Assembly (NCBI GenBank): GCA_964030785.1
Contig: OZ034967.1
Span: 56,023,265-56,087,264, forward strand
Direction of reading: 5' to 3'
DNA: 64,000 nt
Source: Siderastrea siderea
Taxonomy: Eukaryota; Cnidaria; Anthozoa; Scleractinia; Rhizangiidae
In this document: positions 7,146-16,100 of the stretch, piece by piece
How the letters are laid out: every line of letters starts with the position of its first letter
How positions within the stretch are numbered: the first letter of the stretch is position 1
Program-made: the position numbers and the translations under genes
Notes under the pieces: model-generated
Database searches by the model: none
Told to the model about the DNA's origin: nothing
Seen by the model: the letters and a program-made list of their open reading frames with translations, nothing else

Positions 7146-7757
7146 ATGGCATCCACTGGTACTGATATGATAATTCACCACGGTATTCCTTGGCTTGGAA
7201 AAAAAGCAGTTGAAATGGGGAGATATTACGGTAGTGAAGCCTTGAGAAACCCAAAACTGCAGAAAAAGGCTCTCGATTATGCTTTGGAAAGAGCGGCCCC
7301 TTTTATTCAAAAAACAGGATCGGAAATGCTTGATCAATTGTCCACTAAAATCAGACCGAATAAAAAGTATAAAACAGATAGAAAGGATTTGGACGGTGGA
7401 AGTTTAGATATACATAAAGCCATTGGAAAACTCCCTAAACCAAAAGGAGGTTGGACTCTTCCAGGGCATCGATACACGGGCCCCTACAACGATCTTGAAA
7501 ATCAGGTGAGATGGGATCCAAAAACAGGAGAGATACTAGAGATATATGACAAACCAACTGGTAAGACCGATGCTATAGCGATGCAGCATGATGTTGATTA
7601 TTCAGTTTGCAGAGATGATAAAAAATGTAAGAACAAAGCCGACAGGAAAATGGTCAAAGCGTTGGATTCTGTTCCTTATAATGAGAGACAATGGGGTCAT
7701 TGGATGGCACGAAATATGATTAACACAAAGCAAAAACTTGGTCTTGGTTTAAACTGA
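7146..7757 (+). CDS. Parvovirus-type phospholipase A2 domain protein
   Basis: A 203-residue protein. The calcium-loop-like LPGHRYTGPYNDL (residues 105-117) and the catalytic His-Asp in AMQHDVDYSVC (H148, D149) identify the secreted/parvoviral PLA2-like fold. A later Asp in NKADRKMV (D166) fits the catalytic-network position. The first 65 residues are helical and basic. In virions such domains are thought to breach endosomal membranes during entry. The calcium loop has Tyr where many members have Gly (YxGPGN), so activity is not assured. The zero frame ends TTA AAC TGA at 7749-7757, where a UUUAAAC heptamer allows -1 continuation into the integrase. I recall PLA2 and integrase being fused in related cnidarian elements. 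Confidence 0.83.
   Translation: MASTGTDMIIHHGIPWLGKKAVEMGRYYGSEALRNPKLQKKALDYALERAAPFIQKTGSEMLDQLSTKIRPNKKYKTDRKDLDGGSLDIHKAIGKLPKPKGGWTLPGHRYTGPYNDLENQVRWDPKTGEILEIYDKPTGKTDAIAMQHDVDYSVCRDDKKCKNKADRKMVKALDSVPYNERQWGHWMARNMINTKQKLGLGLN
7748..7757 (+). promoter_or_regulatory. Candidate programmed -1 frameshift site UUUAAAC directly before UGA
   Basis: Bases 7748-7754 read T TTA AAC with TTA and AAC as zero-frame codons of the PLA2 gene, followed at once by TGA (7755-7757). This is the classical X XXY YYZ -1 slippery heptamer. A -1 slip places the next codon at 7754 (CTG), exactly in the integrase frame, which is open from there to 8707. A short AGCT stem with a four-base loop lies further on (about 7794-7805); I did not establish a strong stimulatory pseudoknot. 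Confidence 0.55.
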
Positions 7758-8707
7758 AAAGGCCGTCGAGTGAAGAAAACTGGCAAGAAAAATTAGCTGA
7801 TGAGCTTCATAAACCGATAAAGCGTAACTTCACCCGGCGGCGGGTAATTGCAAACCGCATTGACGAGACATGGTGTTCAGATATCGTTGAGATGCAAAAA
7901 TTCAGTCGATGGAACGCTGGCTACAGATATCTTCTTATGGTTCTAGATGTATTCTCTAAATACGGTTGGATCATCCCATTAAAAGATAAGAAAGGAGAAA
8001 CTGTTGCTCAAGCATTCAAAACAATATTCAAAGAAGGTAGAAAACCACAATATATTTGGACAGACAAAGGCAAAGAGTATTATAACAAACATGTTAAGGA
8101 ACTACTTGATAAGAATAAAATAACCTTATACTCAACTGAGAATGAAGAAAAGTCGTCAGTTTGTGAAAGATGGAACCGTACAATTAAAACTAAGATGTGG
8201 AAGCAGTTCACTGTTCAAGGTAATACACAGTATCTTGACATGTTACCTAAATTAGTGAAACAGTATAACAATACCAAACATTCAAGCACAAAGATGACAC
8301 CTTCAGAAGCAAGCAAAAAGAAAAATGAAGGAGTTGTTTACTTTAATCTGTATGGTGATATGGAAAAATCAAGACAAAAACCAAAGTTCAAAGTCGGTGA
8401 TAAGGTCAGAATATCTAAGTACAAACGTCCTGTCTTTGACAAAGGATACACAGCCAATTGGACGGAAGAAGTTTTTACAGTCGACAAGATACAATACACC
8501 AATCCGATCACTTACAGACTCAAAGATCTCAGTGGTGAGGAGATATCAGGTTCTTTTTATGAACAGGAGATGCAGAAGGCTGTTCAAGACGTTTACCGTA
8601 TTGAGAAAGTGATTCGACGAGACGCTCGAAAAGGTAAAGCTTTGGTGAAGTGGAGCGGTTACTCAGAAAAATTCAATTCCTGGGTAGATATTAATGATCT
8701 GATGTGA
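7754..8707 (+). CDS. INT: Retroviral-type (rve) integrase with C-terminal chromodomain
   Basis: DDE integrase. The first catalytic Asp is in WCSDIVEM (codon 7880-7882). The second is in YIWTDKGKEYY and the Glu in VCERWNRTIK, with 33 residues between them. The core is followed by an SH3-like basic region (KFKVGDKVRISKYK) and a chromodomain over the last 40 residues (VYRIEKVIRR ... LVKWSGY ... SWVDINDLM), which probably steers insertion to modified histone tails. The first in-frame ATG, at 7892, lies after the first catalytic Asp, and conserved sequence (WQEKLADELHKP, RRRVIANRIDE) lies upstream. The true product must therefore begin further 5', most simply by -1 frameshift out of the PLA2 frame at 7754. 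Alternatives are a non-AUG start or a recent indel. Confidence 0.87.
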   Translation: MKRPSSEENWQEKLADELHKPIKRNFTRRRVIANRIDETWCSDIVEMQKFSRWNAGYRYLLMVLDVFSKYGWIIPLKDKKGETVAQAFKTIFKEGRKPQYIWTDKGKEYYNKHVKELLDKNKITLYSTENEEKSSVCERWNRTIKTKMWKQFTVQGNTQYLDMLPKLVKQYNNTKHSSTKMTPSEASKKKNEGVVYFNLYGDMEKSRQKPKFKVGDKVRISKYKRPVFDKGYTANWTEEVFTVDKIQYTNPITYRLKDLSGEEISGSFYEQEMQKAVQDVYRIEKVIRRDARKGKALVKWSGYSEKFNSWVDINDLM

Positions 8708-8750
8708 AAATGAATTTAAAAATATTTTCTTATTATATAATAAAAATAAA

Positions 8751-9059
8751 ATGACAACATTCATGACTTATCAAGAAATTCGAAAAATAGCTGTTGGAAA
8801 AAAAATCAAAAATGCACAGAAGCTCTCAAAAATAGAGCTGGTAAAAGTGTTAAATCTTGATGAAGGAGTGTTATACAAACCAACAGGGAAGGAGGTGTTG
8901 ATTACCAATGTTGACACACAGGTTGTTACAAAATGCAAAAGCATCTATCAGTGTTCAAAAGTATTGGGTAAAAAATACGGTTCGATTCATTATTACGTAA
9001 ACTGTGGAAATGAGTTTGTGGATAAGAATGGAAATAAGGTAATATTATCTTTTGCTTGA
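8751..9059 (+). CDS. Small protein with SAP-like and NUMOD1-like segments
   Basis: A 102-residue protein between integrase and polymerase genes, with AATAAAATG at the start. The N-terminal half (YQEIRKIAVGKKIKNA, KLSKIELVKVL) looks like a short SAP-type helix pair. The second half (VLITNVD ... CKSIYQCSKVLGKKYGSIHYYV) resembles the NUMOD1 helix-turn-helix repeat found beside homing endonucleases, with the S-I-x-x-x-S-K-x-L-G core. No nuclease domain is present. A DNA-binding role, perhaps in replication or at termini, is inference from weak motif resemblance. Confidence 0.5.
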   Translation: MTTFMTYQEIRKIAVGKKIKNAQKLSKIELVKVLNLDEGVLYKPTGKEVLITNVDTQVVTKCKSIYQCSKVLGKKYGSIHYYVNCGNEFVDKNGNKVILSFA

Positions 9060-9139
9060 ACTTTTTCATTTCGTGAAAAGTGAAATGAAAAAATAATTTA
9101 AAAAAAAATATTGTTATACAATAAAATAAAAGAAGAAGG
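9060..9139 (+). promoter_or_regulatory. Polymerase gene leader with short inverted repeat and ATAAA motif
   Basis: The leader contains CTTTTTCATTTCGTGAAAAG, where CATTTC and GAAAAGTGAAATG arms can pair, followed by an A/T run with ACAATAAAATAAAA about 10 bases before the polymerase ATG. A transcription signal is inferred from resemblance to the other start regions of the element. Confidence 0.35.
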
Positions 9140-12100
9140 ATGGATTCACAAACAGAAATGAATAAAGCTAGTTTGAAGAAACTTAGCAAATTGCTTCTGA
9201 ATCAAAAGAAAAGGAAGCCAGTTCCAACACCAAGGACTTATAAACCAAGACCACCTGTTCCAACACCAAGGACTTATAAACCAAGACAACACCCCAGCTT
9301 ATTTGATGAAGTACCTGAGATTAACGTCCCCATCCTCAAACCAACAGTTGTCAAAACAACACTCAATAAGCTACCAAATGTGATTCAAAAAACGACTGAA
9401 AACGTTATTAATTGGGAAGAGTGGTTGAAAAATGCTGATAAAGTGATTGAAGAGCAAAATGAAAAAAATATTAAATGGAGAAAGTGGTTGGAAAATATTA
9501 ATAAAGTAACTGGACCAACTTTCACACAGAAAGAACAAGCCCTGCAAGGGTTTACAAGATCATATGAAATTGGTCTCACAAACAGACAAGACCCATTAAT
9601 TCAACTTCAGAACACCCATTCAGTAATTAAGAACAATCTATCAAAGGTTCTAAATGAAATGAAAGGTCTCAAATTCAATGAAACGTTGAAGATTACGTTT
9701 GAAAAACAGAAAGGAGATGAGTTGATTGAAAAGACAGCTTATTTCAATGCAAAGCCACAAACAGTAACAAACGAGACAGTGATTGCAAACTTGTTGCAGA
9801 TAACACAACAACAGATTGTAAATATGATTCAACAATGGATTTCAGAAGGATCAGCATGGATTATTAAATCGGTTGATGGTCATTTCATCAATGTTGTAAG
9901 GTACAGACCACTCAGAGGTTCTTCATATATTCCATTACCCGAAGAGCTGCAGAACCCAGCTAAAGGGATTATAAACATGAAAAATAATGACAATGAATGT
10001 TTTCGTTGGTGTCACATTCGTCACCTCTTGCCACAGAATAAAAATCCACAGAGAATAAAAGAGTGTGATAAAAAATATGTAGAAAAATTGGATTACTCGG
10101 GAATTGAGTTTCCCGTTTCTGTAAAACAATACAACAAAATAGAGAAACAAAATAATATTCGTGTTAATGTCTTCGGTTATGAGGAAGGGAAACCGTTTCC
10201 ACTTCACGTTTCAAAAGAAAAGTTTGACTCTTGTTTGAATCTGCTCTTAATAACCGAAGAAGAGGTGAACCATTATTGTTTAATAAAAGATTTCAATAAA
10301 TTTATGTACAGACAAACGAAGCACAAGGGAAGAAAGCATTTCTGTATGTATTGTCTTCAATGTTTAAGCTCAAAAGAGCATCTTGAAAAACACAAAGTCG
10401 ATTGTGTTGAAATTAATGGGAAACAAGCCATTGAAATGCCAGTATCCGGATCAAAAATTACGTTCAAAAATTATCGTAAACAGTTACCAACACCTTTCGT
10501 GATTTATGCTGATTTTGAAGCCATCACCGAAAAAGTTGGTGAGAAAGCTCCGCAAAAATCCCACACCGAACAATATCAAAAACATACGGCTTGTGGATAT
10601 GGTTATAAAGTTGTTTGCTTTTATGACGATAAATTTTCAAAACCAATCAAAATTTACAGAGGAGAAATGGCCATTCACAAGTTCATGAAGGACATGTTGG
10701 CTGAAGTTAAATACTGCCGAAAGGTTGTGAATAACCATTTCTCAAAACCTCTCGAAATGACAGACGAGGATGAGGAAAGTTTCCAAAGAGCTGAAGAATG
10801 TCACATCTGCAAGGAACCTTATATCGAAGATGATGATGTTAAAGTAAGAGATCACTGTCATGTCACCGGCAAATACAGAGGCTCAGCACACCAGAGTTGT
10901 AATCTAAATTTCTCATTGACTAATAAGATACCCGTGGTGTTTCACAATCTCAAGGGGTATGACAGTCACTTTATAATGCAAGAGATTGGTGATATTGTGA
11001 AAAAGAATGCGTATTTTGATAAAGAAGGAAATAAACATGAGATGAGCATAAATGTAATTCCCTGTAACATGGAGAAATACATGGCCTTCATGCTGGGTTG
11101 GAACCTTATGTTCATCGACAGCTTTCAATTCATGAGCTCGTCATTGAGTAATTTGGTGAATAATCTTCCTGATGAAGCGTTCAAACACACGGAACAAGTA
11201 TTTCAAGGTGAACAATTGAGTTTGATGACAAAGAAAGGTGTCTATCCTTATGACTATATGAATAGTTTTGAAAAGTTTGAGGACAGCAGGTTGCCGAAGA
11301 AAGAAGATTTTTTCAGTAATATGAATAATGAACATATCACAGATGAAGAGTATCAACATGCACAGAATGTTTGGAATGAATTTGGTCTATCATCAATGGG
11401 AGAGTATCACGATCTATATCTCAAATCAGATATTTTGTTGTTGACTGATGTTTTTGAAAATTTCCGCAAAGCATGTCTACAATACTATGAATTGGATCCT
11501 GCTCATTATTTCTCAACACCTGGTCTGAGTTGGGATGCAATGTTGAAAATGACAAAAACTGAATTGGAGTTAATAAGTGATGTTGATATGTTTCAATTCA
11601 TTGAAAAAGGTTTGCGTGGTGGAATCAGTTACATCGCCAATCGATATGGAAAGGCAAACAACAAGTATATGGTTTATCACAATCCAAAGGATGCAACAAA
11701 ATACATCGTCTATCTGGATGCAAACAATCTATATGGTTGGGCAATGATTCAATATCTTCCAACAGGTGGGTTTGAATGGTTGACTGGAGAAGAGGTGGAT
11801 TTATCCAAGTATAATGATGAGTCTGAAAAAGGATTGATATTGGAGGTCGATTTGGAATATCCAGAGGAGTTGCATGATCTCCACAACGACTATCCTCTGG
11901 CATCAGAAAAAATCAAAGTAACTGAAGATATGTTGTCACCTTATTGTCGAGAAATTGCTGAAAAATTTGGAGTAAAGGTTGGACTGGTTGAAAAGTTGGT
12001 GCCGACGTTGTCAAATAAAGAGAGATATGTTTTGCATTATCGTAACTTGCAACTCTATATGTCTTTGGGGTTGAAACTAACAAAGATTCATAGAGCTCTC

Positions 12101-12982
12101 GAATTCAATCAGAGTCCATGGTTGAAACCTTACATCGATTTTAACACAAAAAAGAGAGCAGAGGCAAAGAACTCTTTTGAAAAGGATTTTTTCAAGTTGA
12201 TGAACAATTCGGTGTTTGGAAAGACAATGGTGAATCTGAGAAAGCGAAAGGACATCAGACTTGTGACTGATGAAGAAAAACTTTTGAAGTGGGCCAGCAG
12301 ACCGAGTTTCGTGAGCAGTAAAATATTTAATGAGGATTTAGTTGCCATTCATAAAACTAAACCAACTTTAACATTGAACAGTCCGACATATGTTGGAATG
12401 TGCATCCTGGACTTATCAAAAACATTGATGTATGATTTTCATTACAATTACATCAAAAGTAAGTATGGTGATAAAGCTCGGTTGCTGTTCACAGATACTG
12501 ACAGTCTGACCTATGAAATTGAAGCAGATGATGTCTACCAAGATTTTTGGAAAGACAAACATCTGTTTGATAACAGTGATTATCCAAAGAATAGCCCGTT
12601 TTTTGATGACTCAAACAAGAAAGTCATTGGTAAATTCAAGGATGAGGCTTCAGGAATCCCAATTGTGGAGTTTGTTGGTTTGAGGTCAAAAATGTATTCT
12701 TACATGAAAGACAATAAACAGGGTAGTCACACAGCAAAGGGAATAAAAAAGAACGTGATAAAACAACAGTTGCGACATGATAATTACAAGGACGTTCTTT
12801 TCAACAAAAAGAAGATGCGTCATATGATGAGACTAATCAAAAGTGAAAAACATCAAATTGGTAGCTACGTGGTGGATAAAATATCACTCAGCTGCTTCGA
12901 CGACAAAAGATATATTCATGAAAATGGTGTGGGAAGTTATGCTTACGATCACGGAAAAATCCAGGGTGGGGGGAATTGGTGA
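9140..12982 (+). CDS. POLB: Protein-primed family B DNA polymerase
   Basis: A 1280-residue intact polymerase. In order: a Pro-rich N-terminus with a doubled PVPTPRTYKPR motif; a conserved N-terminal block around 255-300; a C2H2-like finger (FCMYCLQCLSSKEHLEKH, about 403-420); Exo I in IYADFEAI (about 455); a Cys/His insertion (CHICKEPY ... DHCHVTGKYRG ... CN, about 552-590); Exo II in NLKGYDSH (about 602); Exo III in YLKSDILLLTD (about 758); motif A in YLDANNLYGWAM (about 857); motif B in KLMNNSVFGKT (about 1018); motif C in FTDTDSL (about 1117). All catalytic carboxylates are present. The family primes synthesis from a terminal protein at the element ends. No separate terminal-protein gene is seen; the long N-terminal region may supply it (inference). 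Confidence 0.95.
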   Translation: MDSQTEMNKASLKKLSKLLLNQKKRKPVPTPRTYKPRPPVPTPRTYKPRQHPSLFDEVPEINVPILKPTVVKTTLNKLPNVIQKTTENVINWEEWLKNADKVIEEQNEKNIKWRKWLENINKVTGPTFTQKEQALQGFTRSYEIGLTNRQDPLIQLQNTHSVIKNNLSKVLNEMKGLKFNETLKITFEKQKGDELIEKTAYFNAKPQTVTNETVIANLLQITQQQIVNMIQQWISEGSAWIIKSVDGHFINVVRYRPLRGSSYIPLPEELQNPAKGIINMKNNDNECFRWCHIRHLLPQNKNPQRIKECDKKYVEKLDYSGIEFPVSVKQYNKIEKQNNIRVNVFGYEEGKPFPLHVSKEKFDSCLNLLLITEEEVNHYCLIKDFNKFMYRQTKHKGRKHFCMYCLQCLSSKEHLEKHKVDCVEINGKQAIEMPVSGSKITFKNYRKQLPTPFVIYADFEAITEKVGEKAPQKSHTEQYQKHTACGYGYKVVCFYDDKFSKPIKIYRGEMAIHKFMKDMLAEVKYCRKVVNNHFSKPLEMTDEDEESFQRAEECHICKEPYIEDDDVKVRDHCHVTGKYRGSAHQSCNLNFSLTNKIPVVFHNLKGYDSHFIMQEIGDIVKKNAYFDKEGNKHEMSINVIPCNMEKYMAFMLGWNLMFIDSFQFMSSSLSNLVNNLPDEAFKHTEQVFQGEQLSLMTKKGVYPYDYMNSFEKFEDSRLPKKEDFFSNMNNEHITDEEYQHAQNVWNEFGLSSMGEYHDLYLKSDILLLTDVFENFRKACLQYYELDPAHYFSTPGLSWDAMLKMTKTELELISDVDMFQFIEKGLRGGISYIANRYGKANNKYMVYHNPKDATKYIVYLDANNLYGWAMIQYLPTGGFEWLTGEEVDLSKYNDESEKGLILEVDLEYPEELHDLHNDYPLASEKIKVTEDMLSPYCREIAEKFGVKVGLVEKLVPTLSNKERYVLHYRNLQLYMSLGLKLTKIHRALEFNQSPWLKPYIDFNTKKRAEAKNSFEKDFFKLMNNSVFGKTMVNLRKRKDIRLVTDEEKLLKWASRPSFVSSKIFNEDLVAIHKTKPTLTLNSPTYVGMCILDLSKTLMYDFHYNYIKSKYGDKARLLFTDTDSLTYEIEADDVYQDFWKDKHLFDNSDYPKNSPFFDDSNKKVIGKFKDEASGIPIVEFVGLRSKMYSYMKDNKQGSHTAKGIKKNVIKQQLRHDNYKDVLFNKKKMRHMMRLIKSEKHQIGSYVVDKISLSCFDDKRYIHENGVGSYAYDHGKIQGGGNW

Positions 12983-13165
12983 ATTTTAACTGGGAATTTG
13001 TCTGAAGATTTGGTTAGATTTTTTTAAAAATAGGGGTCGAGAAATTTTGACTGAAGATTTGACTGGTGCGCTCCGTGCTTTTATCAATCAAATGCATAAA
13101 AATTTGACTGGGAATTTTTCAGTTAAATTTAGCTGAAAATTTGACTAGTGTGCCGGTGGCCCCCT
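12983..13165. repeat. Subterminal repeat-rich right end of the Polinton
   Basis: After the polymerase stop, the motif TTTGACT plus flanks occurs several times: GAAGATTTGACTGGTGCGC near 13052, ATTTGACTGGGAATTTTT near 13097 and GAAAATTTGACTAGTGTGCC near 13135. Related GACTGAAGATTT and CTGGGAATTT fragments occur between them. This is probably inside the right terminal inverted repeat, but the left partner is outside the window, so this cannot be confirmed here. Confidence 0.45.
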
Positions 13166-16100
13166 TACCTAAACTACTAACTTTTCTCTCGATCCAGTGG
13201 TTTTCTTTATAGCAAACCAGTTATTCCACGAAAAAGAGATGGCTAACTCAGAGCTGTGCGCCTAGTTCGCTATGAGATCATTTACAACTTGATTTCGTCA
13301 ATTCTGAAGGGTGAGGCGCGAGTCAGGAGTTGTATCCCAAAGTTCATAGTATTAATACAAGGGGAGTTTATTACGCGATGTGGCTTATACTAGTTAACCT
13401 GTTAATCGATACTGTTAGTATAAACAGCGCTAATACACTGTAAATGGGGTAGTCATTTCGTCTCTCGAGTCTCAAAGCCATAATTAAGCCCGTGAAAAAG
13501 ACGGGGGGAGGAGAGCCAGGCTAGTTTGCCAAAAGCTTCCCAATTTATGCGAGATTAATATTCACGTGTCGTCACGTGTGAACAAGTGTTAATTAATCAA
13601 TCGTTATCCATTTCAATTATTTTGACGATTTAGCTTACAACTGATTCTATTCTATTTCTCTCATTTCCTTTATTGAATTGTGATTAGATTATACAAAAAC
13701 TGTGTTTAAGTCCCCCTTGTGTTGACCAAACACAGAGGAAATTCAAAATTAGCCGACGTCACCTTTCCGCATAAACGTCCCTTGTCCAATTTCTATCAGC
13801 AAAAAGACACCTAATAAAAATGATATGTTTTGACCGAAAGCATAACTGAGCAAAAAGAGGTCAACATAATAACTCATATGCAAATATAATCATGGAGCAT
13901 GGAATTTTGATCCAACCAGACTACTTTACGTTTTTATCATTATTTTTTAAATCTAAACTTTTTTAAATTGAAACATAACAATGGGATTGATGACCCATAG
14001 TTGACCACTATTAATGGTGTTAACAATCTTTCTCAACACCAAGCTTTCTTGGCAAATGACAAAGCAACAGGCATACTAACCTCTCAACTTTTAGCCCACA
14101 TAGTTTAATTTTTGGAAGTTTTTGTGATGCTTACAGTGTTTACGTAAGCCATTAATTTATAATATACAAAAGAGCCACACTGAAGGATGAATCGATCAGG
14201 CACAGCATCTGTCACAACCTCGTTCTCAGGGTGAGGTTGCTGCTGTCATTGCAAAACTTGATACAAATGGCCGATTTAGGCTGTGATCCTGCTTTCTTGT
14301 TTAAAATGAGGAGAAAAACGATTTCCACGGTTATTGCAAACTTAAACGTGTCCCTAATGTATTGTAAACAGAATGTGATTTATAATGTTCACAATTGTCT
14401 TTGGACAGGTACATTATTAATTAGGCTTTACCTTTGTGGCAATCTCTAGGGGATTCAAGCAATCAAAATATTCTACGAAAAGAGTCTGTTTTCAAAACAC
14501 ACTCACGGATTAAGTTCTAGCTCTTTACATGGTCACCGTGAGGTATGTTTTTTGTTTGTTTCTAAGCCCATCTGGCTTTTGGCAATGGATTCCGGCGATA
14601 AAATTTTAAAACAGATACCACAATTAGATAAGCTATGAATTTCTTCATCACCGAGATCATATCGAAATTGCTGTCTGACAACTATTATCGCCTTTTATCA
14701 AAACGAAATCTGGCTTGGATTTATACTCATCAGACATCAGACCTAAGTATAAACAATCTTAGGTGTGTTCGTTTTATTATGTTTCTCAACAGGAGGTACA
14801 CTCCAAAATATCTAAGCATCTCACGAAACTGTTCATTATTAAAGGGCACAGTTAGCCCTTTGCCGAATGTTTTGTGTTGGCAAACCCCAAGCGCAGCGTC
14901 TTATGCTAAAACGATCCATCTTACAGGTATACAAGTCATTTATTTAGTTAGGTAACGAGTACATCTGTACAATAATTGTATATACGTTCCTGTTAGGCTT
15001 GCTCACGCTTAAAATTGCAGTTTTCATTCACGGAGGGTGAATTGGTTACTCTTGTGGTACTCGCTTGTTTGTCGTTATCAAACAGCCTGTTTTGCGTTTC
15101 ACAGCTTGTTGTGTTGTAACGATCCTGAAGTTTAGATTGTTTAACTTGCAATAGCATTTCATTTTTGATGCTGCAGACATTTTTATAACAATCCGCGTAA
15201 AATCAAAATTTATCCGTGTGTTCATAAATAGAGGTAAATTTCTAAAGCTATCCTAGCTAGTACACTTTTAACAGAATATTTTCGTAGAATTATCATTCCA
15301 CAGGCTTTCTATTAATATTCTCAATTGTTGTCTTTTACTAGCCAACAGACTACATTTCAAAACAGACATGAAAACTACTAATCAACTTGCAGTTTAATGA
15401 AGAGCTAACAGCTTCTGCGGTGAAAAAACAATAAAGAAAAGAGGTGCCTTTGTTGTTGGAGCAGTTTCATCAGTCTTCAATCGGTAAACAAAGACATTAA
15501 CCAAAAACTTCAAGGATACTTTCGAAACAAATTTTTTTAGGAAAAATGAACAATTCTGTCCGTAACTAGTTCCCGTGGGTAAGCGAAGTGATAACTCTGG
15601 AAAGATTTGAATGATGAAAATACGCAGCTTTCAGTAGTTTATTTCAGATTTGAATAACAATACTCAGACTAATACAATCAGCAAGAAAAATTGCGTTCAA
15701 GATTAAAGGTGATTATGAACAATAAAAACCTCGAGCCATATTTGTGGAGTAAGTACATACCATTGTTACGGTTCATGGGGCAATGGCGATAACTAATTGA
15801 AAAGAGCGAAAAAGTCCAATGACCACTAATGCTTCAAATAGTAGTGTTGTGAGAAATAATTGTTGTCTTCGTACATTGTTAGCAGACGTAAAGAAATAAA
15901 TCCCAAGGAACAGACTCCAGTTCGAAAAAGTGTTGACTTGCCATATGGAAGTCATAAAATAGCCTGGTTGAATAGTTGAGTTTTATCAAACTGTGAGAAT
16001 TTTGCACCTCGGACTGTGACTTTTTAAAGGTACCTTCAAAGTACGCAAAATAAAGGTGTTCACTTGCATAATGGCATTAATTAACCTCGCTTCATAAAAT

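Larger units (their letters stand above)
1..13165. mobile_element. Maverick/Polinton (adintovirus-like) element, left end outside window
   Basis: The block carries the diagnostic Polinton set: retroviral-type integrase, protein-primed family B DNA polymerase, adenain-like protease, FtsK/HerA-type ATPase, jelly-roll major capsid protein, plus phospholipase A2 and pVI-like virion proteins. Genes are densely packed (gaps of 5 to 60 bases) and intronless, and differ sharply from the intron-rich host DNA to the right. All frames are open, so the copy is probably young. The left terminal repeat is not in the window. The right end is placed near 13.17 kb because coding ends at 12982 and is followed by AT-rich repeated motifs before ordinary host-like sequence; the exact terminus and target duplication could not be fixed. 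It could equally be called an integrated adintovirus. Confidence 0.93.

Noticed and set aside
9140..12982. Intein or homing endonuclease inside the polymerase
   Set aside because: The Cys/His insertion near residue 552-590 is a normal feature of this polymerase group; no intein splice motifs were seen.
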